From the NCBI RefSeq assembly GCF_019443405.1, contig NZ_CP080376.1, forward strand, positions 372,001 through 436,000: a stretch of DNA of 64,000 bases. Reading direction: 5' to 3'. The position numbers were made by a program, and so were the translations under genes. This DNA comes from Brevundimonas sp. PAMC22021 (GTDB lineage: Bacteria; Pseudomonadota; Alphaproteobacteria; Caulobacterales; Caulobacteraceae). Positions 18,801 through 26,733 of the stretch are shown here, one piece after another (positions within the stretch are counted from its first letter, which is position 1; every line of letters begins with the position of its first letter). The notes under the pieces are model-generated. The model did not search any database. It was not told the origin of the DNA and saw only the letters and a program-made list of their open reading frames with translations.

Positions 18801-19678
18801 TTGTCGCCTCGGGCCACGAGCTGCCGCGCGACCTCATTTGGAGAGGGGCTGACTGGTTGGCCGAAGTCACAATACAGCGCTTGCTGCTCCGGGAGTGGGT
18901 TCGTCCCGACACGTGGATCAAACAACGCTTGAACCAGTCGAGTTTTGCCAACACCCGACAAACCAATCAGGCGGATCGGAGATGACGAAGTCATCGCCAT
19001 GGCACGCATTCGATCCAATCCATCTCGGATGGATAACGCGCCGTCCTGCGGGCTACTCTCGTCGATTAGACGAGCGTCTTCATCCAAAATGAACTCGGGA
19101 CCTGTGCCTTCACTAGGCTTTGACCAGTTCTCGAAAGGCAGCCAGCCTTCGAGCGGCCGCCCCGCCTGAAGTCGCGCCCAAGACATGACGGCCGGGTGCA
19201 TTCGACACCAAAGAGCAAGCCTGTCAGGACCGAGGAAATCAACCACGGCTTGATCGGTGATTACCGGGCCTGCCGCGTCCCGCATAAGCGATCGCACGCG
19301 CTCCAGTCCCACCCCCGCTGGCGACGTTTTTGAGCAGGCAATAACGTATGCTCCACCGGCGGAAAGCACGTTGCCGATCGCTGGACGCAACTCGCCTTTT
19401 GGCCGCATCTCTTTGGCCAATGCTCTCGGAGGCATTGGCGTGGCCTTAATCTGAAAGATGGTCCGGCCGCGTGGAATATAGCCAGAGTCGGCGATCTGAT
19501 CCGGGGCTTCGACCATGAGGTCAACGCCTCCATCAGGGGCGTCTTGAGACCCGCCCGTTATAAGGCTGGAGGTCGGAAGACCTCGCTTGATCAACTCCAT
19601 CTCGCAGAGCCTAGTGACCAGAGCGCTCAGCGCGGAGTCATCTAGCTTGGCGATATCGTCAGGCGTGACTTCAAACAT
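15872..19678 (-). CDS. Mrr-type nuclease / STAND NTPase defence protein (Avs-like)
   Basis: A 1268-residue protein. The N-terminal ~150 residues form a Mrr-like PD-(D/E)xK nuclease: DGGVDL (Asp53) and FQIKAT (Gln76-x-Lys78), a QxK variant. A P-loop NTPase follows, with Walker A GLSGVGKT (Lys245) and Walker B VVLIVDN (Asp299), then arm and winged-helix-like segments to about residue 500. The last ~750 residues are helix-rich with no recognised motif, the expected place for a sensor. Nuclease-STAND-long sensor is the layout of Avs antiphage proteins, which detect conserved phage proteins and then cut DNA; which ligand this one senses cannot be told. No strong ribosome site is seen before the ATG. 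It occupies the left-end cargo position. Confidence 0.8.
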   Translation of the reverse strand: MFEVTPDDIAKLDDSALSALVTRLCEMELIKRGLPTSSLITGGSQDAPDGGVDLMVEAPDQIADSGYIPRGRTIFQIKATPMPPRALAKEMRPKGELRPAIGNVLSAGGAYVIACSKTSPAGVGLERVRSLMRDAAGPVITDQAVVDFLGPDRLALWCRMHPAVMSWARLQAGRPLEGWLPFENWSKPSEGTGPEFILDEDARLIDESSPQDGALSIRDGLDRMRAMAMTSSSPIRLIGLSGVGKTRLVQALFDPRVGTNPLPEQQALYCDFGQPVSPSPNEVARQLVARGDKVVLIVDNCSPEVHRALAGITASSKVSLISVEYDVRDDDMEGTEVFRLESASDEVTVRLIERRFPHINLSDRERIAAIAGGNARIAMALAHTVRQGESLGRLRDDGLFDRLFEQRKQPDPTLLATAEVAALVYSFDAENHAADSEMAALASLAEQSTVSFKSGVVELARRDLVQQRSQWRAILPHAVANRLAARALERLDVTRVTRTLEANGERLLRSFSRRLAFLHDIAAAQRLADAWFSDEGRLGRVETLGEFDFSLFKNLAPLAPEAALDAIVRGAERDPAWSGFRSGWGSGRDRYELCRLLRALAFETHMFEPAVSCLANIILRETENERQPSRPILEGLFKLYLSGTLAPPDQRLSFVRSLVETNEVERAKLGLDLLDAMLESHWFGATDSFDFGARPRTFGWQPKTAAEIQAWFKPALAFLREQILAGDLRAEPAKKILADRFRQLWWNTGLQTELSESMGLAAADGFWSEGWIATRTTLKYAEAGADTSNLQSLEERLRPSNLLEKARAYGFSKGYGYLDVDEFDDGSQDDERPTSRWDRVEAYTKEIARAVATDDDVRAELLPDLVRSGVQRHWSFGEGLAWGTSAPEVIWDELVQSIRAAPLEDAEPAILRSFLRAWSMRDEDAVETRLDVVLRDPLLGRWFPFLQTAIHPLNEAAKARIQLSFNLGLTSGWSYQSLAYGRVPDEFTPAEFAALIAGIAELPDGHGCALHVFHMRLFSDRDEKRIDPAIQIAGRNLLLRYPFGTKRHQEDSRLAEIVDACLQGSENATTATRLLRRLKVAVSRYDAYGHEFDDFVESIFRAQPQAALDFFLDRQFRPHQGRYARSLLYQFDFRTRPITAVSELDLLTWAARDPGERHRRVAANIPLFVGKEPDPREDADRLWPTALALLDAAPNTEEVLAELEEHIRPTSWSGSLADILDRRRSGLKKLDNHANPTVRAWSQRWQSILAKRAIQERKQETHRQQSFE

Positions 19679-19745
19679 CGGGACAATATAGCGCCGAGGT
19701 TTGAGTCGGGTCAGTAGAGCGACTCATTGGCTCTGGAGATCATGC

Positions 19746-19803
19746 GTGATCCGCTCCCCGCAAACTCCAGCTCCGGGTGCTCCAGGGAATGGGAGCGGAT
19801 CAC
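19746..19803. other. 13-bp-arm hairpin in the gap between two cargo genes
   Basis: GTGATCCGCTCCC (19746-19758) pairs with GGGAGCGGATCAC (19791-19803) around a 32-base loop that itself contains CTCCAG repeats. A second, smaller hairpin, GGGGTG/CACCCC (19841-19857), directly follows the stop codon of the upstream large gene on the minus strand. The small one is a likely transcription stop; the large one may be a leader structure or operator for the STAND gene, whose start is 68 bases away. Confidence 0.5.
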
Positions 19804-19862
19804 ACACCCCTGGACCCTCATAATGATCGAGGGGGGCAATGGGGTGCACGTCACCCCAAAGA

Positions 19863-22730
19863 TCACGCCATAATCGGACTGTAGCTGTAGTCGCCATTGA
19901 CGACATCGAGGAGCCTTTCGATCACAGTTTGGCGGTCAGCGTCATAGGGCAGGCCGTAGGCCTCGAAAGTGATGGCATCGATCCGCGCCTGAAGATCGAG
20001 AAGCCAGTCCGGTGCCGCGTCATAAAGACGAGCCAACGAGCGGCCGCGCGCCAGATCTTCACGAACATCTTTGGGGAGCCGCCACGCCAGGGCGTTCAGC
20101 AACTCCGGGGTTAGAATCCCCTGGTCGTTGTCGCGAAGATCCTCGTACTGCCAGGCTGCGCGGCGGCGGGTCAGTTCTTCACCAAGAAAGCCCAATTCTG
20201 CTGCCATGGCGGTGTTCGCTCCATCGCGCAGGTGCGGCGGCATCGGAAATGCGGTGATGGTTCGGACGGTGTAGCGCACGGCGCCTGATCGCTGCAGCCC
20301 GACCGCCTCGCTCCATTGTCGATGAACCGACGACGATAGCAGGCCCAGGAGCCAGGGCCAGGTGTCAGGGATGATCAAGACGCCGGCCGTGGGGACAATG
20401 CGCCCGCGCGCGCGCAGGAAGATACGGTGACGCGAATCTGCTGCCGTCAGCAAATAGCTCGGCCGCTCGTGAAGATGACGGATGCGCGACGGCAGCACGA
20501 ACCGGCGAGGAGGTCCCGCTTGATCCGCGCGACGGGTCTGGATCAGCTCTTCCAGACCGCGCGACACTATATAGGGCGCCTGTTGTACATCGATGAGACA
20601 ACGTCCCTCGGGAAACCGCACAATATCTCGACCGGAGAGCACCGGAAGGAAGAGTCCCGGGTCTTCGCCCTCGATCCGCCAGGCCTGGGCGTCCTGCGCC
20701 GTCAGCATCCATTCGCCGGCCAGCCGGGCGCCGGAGAAGGCCTCGCCTGCGGCAATCAATCCGCCCTGCAAGTCACTGGCGTCGATCCACATCCCCTTTT
20801 GGCGCAACTCTTCCCCGACCAGTCGCTCAAGATGGCTCAGATTTTCGAAGCTGATCGCCTGCACCGGGCGATCCGGGAACAGGCCTGAGCCGCTCTCGCC
20901 GACGATGACGGCGCGCCAGGCCTCGCTGCGTCCACGCACAGGCCTGCCTTTCGCCTCTGCGGCGCGCAGCTTCACCTCGACCGTCACTTCGGGCAGACCG
21001 TTGCGTTTGATGGCGTAGTCTGCCCGTAAGGAACGGAACGGCGCATTGACCCGCCATCCCAGTTCACGCAGGCGATCTGCGACATAACTTTCGAACTCGA
21101 GCGGTTCGTTGACGTCATCATCTGGATAGATGATCGAGACTGCGACCAGTGCATCGGCCAGCACCCGGTCGGCATAAGTACGCTCCATCCCCCTGATCTT
21201 CTTGTACCGGAGCGGCCCCGTCGCCGATCGACCCCAATGCTCTCCCATTTGCGAAAGGCCTTTCGGCAGAGCCTCGGCCGGAATGCCCACGACAAGCTCT
21301 CCGGCTCCGACGTCTGGCCAAAGCGGATTGGCAAGCGCCGTTCCGACGCGTTCGATTGCGCGGTCACTCCGCCCCGACAGGCGAATGGCGGTCAGTATGG
21401 GGACGCCCGTCGGTCCAGGGCGAATTCCCAGTCGATCGAGCAGTCCCTGATTCTGCGCCCCGACCCATCCGTCGATACATTGGGCGAGCGCGTCCAGGCG
21501 TCCCACCGCTCCCCACCACAGTGGTGTCCAGGCATTCGCAAGGCTCAGGACCGCACGGACAGGAAGCGTCTCGGCGAGCGCGAGATCTTGTTTTCGTTGG
21601 GTTCGTCGGATTTCCGGGTGGAGCAAGGCGACATCAACCGGCGTACCCGTGAGCGCCCCGGCGCGTCGTCGCCAAGCCTCGAGAGCCATCCTGATTTCGG
21701 CGACATCGTCCGCACGGGCGCCGGCGTCTCCCGCCGCGTCCACGACCAAGAGAATGGCGCCCATGGCCGTCCGCCCCGACAGCAGGGCCTCCAAGCCCAT
21801 GGCCAGATCCCGGCTGCGGCCCACGTGGCCCACCAAGACCCCATCAGATCTTACGCCCACAGTGTATTCGTCGGAACCGATAGGCTCACCACGATCCGCG
21901 CCCCTGTCCGTCTTGGACGCAGCGTGCATCAGGCGCCCGTGAAGACGGACGTTGCCGACCACAACAAGAGCGCAGCCCTCCACGTCGATTTCGCCGGTGA
22001 TGGCACGCCGACGTGTAGCAGCGCCCCGACCAACCGAGATGGTCTCGAACACCAGGTGATCGAGCTGAAGTGGCGCCCCCAGCGACAGGAGCCCACGATA
22101 GCGTGACGCGGCCGGATCGAAGCTCAGGCCGTGATCCGCCGTCAACTCGGCCGGGAGCTCGACATGGAGCGAACCACGTTCGGCCGTCAACCTAATGTGG
22201 CTAAGCAATCGTTCGACCGCGCTCGGATTCGCCAGGGGACCGGCATTACGCAAGACGGCGCGCGTCACCCGGGGCGCTAGGACAGCATCCAGGTACCAAC
22301 GGGTCGCCGCACCCTGACTCTCGCGACGACGGAGGCGGGCATAAGCCGCTCCTGCCGCCTCGCGGGCGACCTTATCCAGACCCGCGAAGTCCGACAGGGC
22401 CAGACGGGTCAGCGGGTGCTTCACCTCCTCTACCCATCCGGCGATTTCTGTGGCGACAACCGCCCTGTCCCCGACCACAATCCGGTCGTCCGGTGTGACG
22501 ATCGCATGGATTTGCTCGCCGCCCACGGCCGCCTCGACATGCGGGCCTTCGACGCTGCGCAGACGCTCGCTCGGGGGCTCGCAGGGATCGAGCGCCGCCA
22601 ATCGTCCGAGATAATCGACGCTTTGAATATAGCGGGTGTTCGCTCGTGGAGCAGACTGGAGAATGGGAATGGCGAAGCTTGGCCGCACGTCGGCCAAAAG
22701 CATCACCTCGGTGACGAGCGCCTGTTCCAT
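19863..22730 (-). CDS. large cargo protein with PD-(D/E)xK nuclease core and type IIG-like C-terminus
   Basis: A 955-residue protein. Residues 1-500 have no motif I recognise. Around 545-590 there is a PD-(D/E)xK pattern: FESYVADRLRELGW (Glu547), ADYAIKRNG (Asp571), VTVEVKLRA (Glu585-x-Lys587). From about 720 to 850, LPSRIRHLHERPSYLL, LLGLLSSSVHRQW and TITAFPMP resemble the target-recognition part of MmeI-type IIG restriction enzymes, but no methyltransferase motifs are present. I place the start at 22730, after GGAGCGG and 4 bases past the upstream stop; an in-frame ATG at 22835 would overlap the upstream gene by 100 bases. A restriction-like defence role is inferred from these domains and the transposon context. 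Confidence 0.65.
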   Translation of the reverse strand: MEQALVTEVMLLADVRPSFAIPILQSAPRANTRYIQSVDYLGRLAALDPCEPPSERLRSVEGPHVEAAVGGEQIHAIVTPDDRIVVGDRAVVATEIAGWVEEVKHPLTRLALSDFAGLDKVAREAAGAAYARLRRRESQGAATRWYLDAVLAPRVTRAVLRNAGPLANPSAVERLLSHIRLTAERGSLHVELPAELTADHGLSFDPAASRYRGLLSLGAPLQLDHLVFETISVGRGAATRRRAITGEIDVEGCALVVVGNVRLHGRLMHAASKTDRGADRGEPIGSDEYTVGVRSDGVLVGHVGRSRDLAMGLEALLSGRTAMGAILLVVDAAGDAGARADDVAEIRMALEAWRRRAGALTGTPVDVALLHPEIRRTQRKQDLALAETLPVRAVLSLANAWTPLWWGAVGRLDALAQCIDGWVGAQNQGLLDRLGIRPGPTGVPILTAIRLSGRSDRAIERVGTALANPLWPDVGAGELVVGIPAEALPKGLSQMGEHWGRSATGPLRYKKIRGMERTYADRVLADALVAVSIIYPDDDVNEPLEFESYVADRLRELGWRVNAPFRSLRADYAIKRNGLPEVTVEVKLRAAEAKGRPVRGRSEAWRAVIVGESGSGLFPDRPVQAISFENLSHLERLVGEELRQKGMWIDASDLQGGLIAAGEAFSGARLAGEWMLTAQDAQAWRIEGEDPGLFLPVLSGRDIVRFPEGRCLIDVQQAPYIVSRGLEELIQTRRADQAGPPRRFVLPSRIRHLHERPSYLLTAADSRHRIFLRARGRIVPTAGVLIIPDTWPWLLGLLSSSVHRQWSEAVGLQRSGAVRYTVRTITAFPMPPHLRDGANTAMAAELGFLGEELTRRRAAWQYEDLRDNDQGILTPELLNALAWRLPKDVREDLARGRSLARLYDAAPDWLLDLQARIDAITFEAYGLPYDADRQTVIERLLDVVNGDYSYSPIMA

Positions 22731-22734
22731 AGAT

Positions 22735-23556
22735 TCAGCCGCTCCAGCCCAGGGTGTCGTAGATGCCTCGGATGAGTTTGCGGATATCCATATGATATTC
22801 CGCTGGTCGGCTAAGGCTTTGCCACTCGTACTCACGCACGAGAATACCCGACGCGGCCAGCCGCCCCCCTATTTGTGGGTCTCCGGCCAGAACATCCGGC
22901 AGGACGGCGGCGCGCACGGCCGGAACGAGATCGATCGCCTGGTCAAAGATTAGTTCCGGCGTGCTTACGCGATCATCTAGCCGGTTGGAGCTCGGACCGG
23001 CGCGCACCATGCGCATATAGCTGTCGAGCTCGAAGTTGCTCGGCGGGGCCTCGAGGTTGACGTTCGGCTGATTCTTCCAGAATTTCTCGCTCGTCTCGAA
23101 GAAATAGGCGGCCAGCGCAGCGGCCGAGGCGACGTCCGGCTTCAGGTGAAAATCGAAGAGCGGCATATGCGGATCGAGATAGTCGTCCATCCGTCCGTCC
23201 ATGAAAGCGCCGCTGTCGAATCCGAACACATGTTTCGGCGCGGGCGTCTGGTCCGGATCCAGAATGAGCACGGCGGGAAACTGGAACGCCAGATCCGAGG
23301 GAACGTCGGCGCGGCCGCTGCGAAACGCGGCTCGACCGTAGAATGCGTAGACCAGGGGCTCCCCCAGGACAGGACAGTCCATGGGTGACCAGATCTTGGA
23401 GGCGTCCAGGATTTCACGCATCAGATAGCCGGTCGTCACATGGGTCAGGCCGAGCCGGCTGGCGGGCTGGGGGAGACCCGCCACGAAATCTGCGAGATGG
23501 GCGCGGTCCGGCCGCTGAAGTCTGAGCTTACGCGGCATCGGCTCTGCCCCCGTCAT
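22735..23556 (-). CDS. unknown cargo protein, first gene of a two-gene cassette
   Basis: A 273-residue cytoplasmic protein translated immediately before the 955-residue nuclease-like protein, with a 4-base gap. Two segments stand out: LTHVTTGYLMREIL near residue 37 and PLVYAFYGRAAFR near 66. Spaced like this they recall the first strands of ADP-ribosyltransferase-like folds (H-T then a Tyr-rich strand), and a Glu in VREYEW near residue 247 could complete a triad. This is only a resemblance. The start is supported by GAGGGG 7 bases upstream; ATG at 23538 is an alternative. A 12-bp palindrome overlaps the promoter/leader. Confidence 0.6.
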   Translation of the reverse strand: MTGAEPMPRKLRLQRPDRAHLADFVAGLPQPASRLGLTHVTTGYLMREILDASKIWSPMDCPVLGEPLVYAFYGRAAFRSGRADVPSDLAFQFPAVLILDPDQTPAPKHVFGFDSGAFMDGRMDDYLDPHMPLFDFHLKPDVASAAALAAYFFETSEKFWKNQPNVNLEAPPSNFELDSYMRMVRAGPSSNRLDDRVSTPELIFDQAIDLVPAVRAAVLPDVLAGDPQIGGRLAASGILVREYEWQSLSRPAEYHMDIRKLIRGIYDTLGWSG

Positions 23557-23561
23557 CGTGC

Positions 23562-23581
23562 TGCCCCTCTATAGAGGCGAG
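23562..23581 (-). promoter_or_regulatory. palindrome CCTCTATAGAGG before the cargo cassette, shared with the tnsA promoter
   Basis: The perfect 12-bp palindrome CCTCTATAGAGG (23566-23577) ends 10 bases before the cassette start. Read on the minus strand, CGCCTCTATAGAGGGGC matches CGCTTCTATAGAGAAGC before tnsA (30659-30678) at about 14 of 17 positions. It may be an operator for one regulator; TATAGA could also serve as a -10 box with a very short leader. Confidence 0.5.
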
Positions 23582-23683
23582 GGTCCAGACGTACGCCGCC
23601 CTGAGGTCAGCGCAGCGCGGCCCAAAGGGAGAAGCCGCGCCCGTCCCGTCCCTCGCGTCGCTCATCGATTCATAGCTCCGGCT

Positions 23684-23944
23684 CTACACGCGTCGCAGGC
23701 GCTCGATGACCCAGATCGTCCAAGCGTTCTGAAGCCTTTCGCTGACCGCGCGGCTGGTGTGCTTGATAGCCGCATCTGTTTCTAACCAGGCCCTCAGCAT
23801 GGTGGGAATGTAGCCATGTGGCTCCGATTTAACGGTTTCGTCTGCGCGCGGCATCACCGTGCCTGCGCCGGATGCGATGGGGCTGTAGCTGAGTAACGGG
23901 ATATGCAACGTTACCAGCTGGTCGAACAATGTGGCCTGCGTCAT
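23684..23944 (-). CDS. possible small protein of unknown function (86 aa)
   Basis: The open frame continues to 23968, with ATGs at 23968 and 23944; the latter follows GAAGAGA. The product has no recognised motif: an N-terminal hydrophobic patch (LFDQLVTLHIPLLSY), then a basic C-terminal half. It lies between the nuclease cassette and the HNH gene in the low-GC cargo. The competing frames here (to 24212 and 24222) look less protein-like. Treat it as tentative. Confidence 0.3.
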   Translation of the reverse strand: MTQATLFDQLVTLHIPLLSYSPIASGAGTVMPRADETVKSEPHGYIPTMLRAWLETDAAIKHTSRAVSERLQNAWTIWVIERLRRV

Positions 23945-23968
23945 CGCATCTCTTCGCGTAGCTGACAC

Positions 23969-24270
23969 AACCCTGATGGCCCGTCACCGGATACTGCGGA
24001 TACGGTAGCGCTAAGGGGACCCCTTTGGAAGTTCCCGTTGAGTTCCGTTGATAAAGAGGGATCTGCGTAGCAGCGTGGCGGATTGCGCCATGCAGCTGCT
24101 GGGATGAGGCCATCCCGCAAAACAGCCCTTCCAAACGTCTCTGATAAGTCAGTCTTGCGCGTTCCGCCGTTGATCGACGCCTCGCTCGAAAGCGGTCTTC
24201 GGCAACCGTCACATTGAGTCAAAGAAAATTATCGGCTTCCCAAAATGCCGGGCAGGCGTAATCGCCTCTC
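23969..24270. other. apparently non-coding cargo segment
   Basis: About 300 bases between the tentative 86-codon ORF and the HNH gene. Two overlapping minus-strand frames cross it, but neither has a convincing start or a motif. No terminal-repeat sequence or tRNA-like fold was found. It may hold promoters or a decayed gene. Confidence 0.4.
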
Positions 24271-24636
24271 TCAATCCTCTTCTCGGCGTCCAATCACAAA
24301 GGTCTGGGGTCTATCCATCTCCAGGCGCCACCGTTCAGTCGCTGCCGGCGAATAAAGACGCTCCAGCACCAACGCATGCCATATCCGATCACACCCAGTA
24401 GGTGGGTCTGATCCTCTCCGCATGTTGCAGGCGAAGTGCTTAAGAAGGCCGTTCACCAGGCCATGACCTCCACCCCGACTTCGGGGCACTATGTGATCGT
24501 AGGTGGGATAGTCAGGCCGATCCCTCGGTAGTCCACGCTTCAGCCCCATGGGTCGGCCGCATCCAGCGCAACGACCACCCTGCGCCCAATGCAAGATTTG
24601 ACGCTGTCGTCGTCGGCGTTTGCTTTCGTTGTTCAT
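24271..24636 (-). CDS. HNH endonuclease-like protein
   Basis: A 121-residue protein with a compact HNH (beta-beta-alpha metal) motif: CAGCGRPMG (zinc-type CxxC, about residues 23-31), PTYDHIVPRSRGGGHG (catalytic His, about 45-60) and LLKHFACNMRRG (Asn/His pair, about 64-75). The N-terminus is strongly basic (KRRRRQRQ). It follows tniQ on the same strand after a 120-base gap. It may be a small defence or homing-type nuclease, or an accessory of the transposon. No methyltransferase or immunity gene is adjacent. Confidence 0.75.
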   Translation of the reverse strand: MNNESKRRRRQRQILHWAQGGRCAGCGRPMGLKRGLPRDRPDYPTYDHIVPRSRGGGHGLVNGLLKHFACNMRRGSDPPTGCDRIWHALVLERLYSPAATERWRLEMDRPQTFVIGRREED

Positions 24637-24756
24637 GCCTGCGCCATCCAGAGGCCAACGAGTTGCCTCTCGAAGAACGCCGCGCTCGAGGTCCCTCCTG
24701 CACTGAGCTCAGGCATACCTGCATGGGCAGCATTCCGATCCATGGCCAATGGCGCC

Positions 24757-26733
24757 TCAAGCAACGAGGGTTGAAAGCGAGGAATGCGGTCGCATGGCGT
24801 CATGCCTGCGAGCTCTGGCTTCAAGCTCCACTATCGGCTCCAGCTCGTCCCGCTTGTGAAACCCGCGACCCAACGACCGCCGGATGCAGTACGGCTCCAG
24901 TTCTCGCCAAACATGTCGAGGAGACACGCCTAAGCGCGCCGCCACTTCCCTGGTGTTCATCCACGCGCGAGCGAATTCTTCGACTTCGCTGCGCCCGAAA
25001 CGGGTCCGGCCTTGGCCGGCGAGAGGGCTCAGATGACCTCTTTCGACCAGATAGCTGATCTCAACGGCAGAGCAGTTCAAATACGCAACCGTCTCGCCGG
25101 GCGAGAACCAGTCCCGCCGCAGATCGCCGTAATGCTCCAGCTCGAAGCTGAACCACGGAGTGGTCGAAGGACCGCCCATGACAAGGCTGCGCGCCACAGC
25201 GGCTGATATCGAGAGCACGGGAGGTGCGAATGCGTATTTATTGGCAAGGCCTCCAGGAAGGTCTCCCATGAGCCAAGCCGCCAGAACCGGTCCCCAAGGC
25301 TTCTCTCGCCCCCCGACGCCCATGAAGGCATCGGTCAAGGAGATCCAGCCGTCGCTGTTCCGGGGGCGGCCGACGGCCATGATCCGTTCCAATACCGGTT
25401 CAGCCGTGTCGGCCCTCAGCCGGCTTTCTCCATAAAGGAGCGACGCGACTGGGTTCCGACAGAAGTCGAGATGGCTAAGTGCGACAAGCTGCTCGATCGC
25501 GACCTCAGGCAGCGCGCAGACTGCCCTGAACCAGTTGCATGATATCCCCTCGTTGCGGGCAGCCTTCAACGCATCGATATCGGCCTCTGCATAGAGATTG
25601 ATCCTGTCTTTGACGCCTCGGGTTCGCAGCGGCGTCAGCATTTTCGCTTCGACCAACTGCTTCAGGGCGCCCGGCGTCACGCCCAGCTTCTTTGCAGCCG
25701 CGTTCGAGCTAATCTCGGGAGCCGGTCGCCATCCGCAGGACGAGGAGCGCGTGGGAAGATGGCCTGCCTCCAGGTTGATGCGAAGCAGTTCCGAACGCAC
25801 GATCGGCACATTGGAGTTGTGAGCGATGCGTTTAAACGCCACGTGGAACGCGTCGCGCTCTCGCGAGGCCCGCTTTTGCAGAATATCCCAATGGGAACGC
25901 GGGTACTCCAGCATGAAACGGACGGCTGCAACCCAGTGGCGCCAATCCCCCTGTTCGCCATCGTCGTCCGGGTCATCAGCGAGCTCCTCTGCTGGCTCGG
26001 CGCCTGAGACCCTGAACGCGTGTCGAAACGCCAGAAGGAGTTCGAATATCTCTGTGGCGGTCTCGACCCTGAAGGATGGGGGAACGCGGCGCACGGTGGC
26101 CTGGCGTGCCGCCTCGTCGTCACTGAACAGAGCCATCATCCACTGCAGCCAAGGGCGATCTTGGCGAGGCAGGGTGCGCCGAGGAGCGGCGGCGATTGGC
26201 GTACCGCAGTGCCGACAGACGTGCAGGCTTTCCGCCCTGGGCCAGGTCAGGACCTTGCCGCACCACCTGTTGGGACAGCGGTCGATCAGGACTTCCCAGC
26301 GCGTGGAGCAAAATTCGATAGGCCTGATCATCCATTTCGCGTCATCGGCGGCGCCCGCCTCAAGGCCAGGCGGCACCCGTCGCACGGCCTGTTCTATGAG
26401 CGACGGGCGCAGCCAGACGCCGCCTAGGCGGCGCTTTCGGTCCTCGGTGGGGGGCGTGGCGCCCCAGAGGCTTTCAAGCGCGTCGAGCGAGGTACTGAAA
26501 GCCTCCGCCAGCCTAGGCAGCTCGGGCTGGAGGCGAGCTAGAAAGTCCCCCTTCGCCTTCAGCTCGAGACCGACGGCCCGCATAAAGCTGATGGGCGTTC
26601 CCAAACGATTCCGTTCGACGCAACGGACAACAAATCCCAGCAAGGTTTCGTGCCGCTGTGGCTCAACCGGGAACAGCAACTTTGGAATCGGCGCCTCTGG
26701 AGCCCTATTCGTCGAATAGGCCCCGTCAGCCAT
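24757..26733 (-). CDS. tniQ: TniQ/TnsD-family target-selection protein
   Basis: A 658-residue protein, longer than most TniQ and in the size class of TnsD. The N-terminal TniQ domain includes LFPVEPQRHETLLGFVVR (about 20-37) and a four-Cys zinc finger at Cys153, Cys158, Cys173 and Cys176. Three helix-turn-helix-like segments follow: near 344-390 (NAAAKKLGVTPGALKQLV), 543-590 (SPGETVAYLNCSAVEI) and 593-632 (NTREVAARLGVSPRHVWREL), as expected for a protein reading a long attachment site. The ATG overlaps the tnsC stop by 8 bases. By analogy with TnsD it should bind the tRNA gene next to the insertion and recruit TnsC (inference). Confidence 0.88.
   Translation of the reverse strand: MADGAYSTNRAPEAPIPKLLFPVEPQRHETLLGFVVRCVERNRLGTPISFMRAVGLELKAKGDFLARLQPELPRLAEAFSTSLDALESLWGATPPTEDRKRRLGGVWLRPSLIEQAVRRVPPGLEAGAADDAKWMIRPIEFCSTRWEVLIDRCPNRWCGKVLTWPRAESLHVCRHCGTPIAAAPRRTLPRQDRPWLQWMMALFSDDEAARQATVRRVPPSFRVETATEIFELLLAFRHAFRVSGAEPAEELADDPDDDGEQGDWRHWVAAVRFMLEYPRSHWDILQKRASRERDAFHVAFKRIAHNSNVPIVRSELLRINLEAGHLPTRSSSCGWRPAPEISSNAAAKKLGVTPGALKQLVEAKMLTPLRTRGVKDRINLYAEADIDALKAARNEGISCNWFRAVCALPEVAIEQLVALSHLDFCRNPVASLLYGESRLRADTAEPVLERIMAVGRPRNSDGWISLTDAFMGVGGREKPWGPVLAAWLMGDLPGGLANKYAFAPPVLSISAAVARSLVMGGPSTTPWFSFELEHYGDLRRDWFSPGETVAYLNCSAVEISYLVERGHLSPLAGQGRTRFGRSEVEEFARAWMNTREVAARLGVSPRHVWRELEPYCIRRSLGRGFHKRDELEPIVELEARARRHDAMRPHSSLSTLVA

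Noticed and set aside
25826..26719. 297-codon plus-strand ORF within the transposon
   Set aside because: It lies antisense to tniQ, is Arg/Ser-rich and lacks any domain; tniQ has the zinc finger and overlaps tnsC as expected for an operon.
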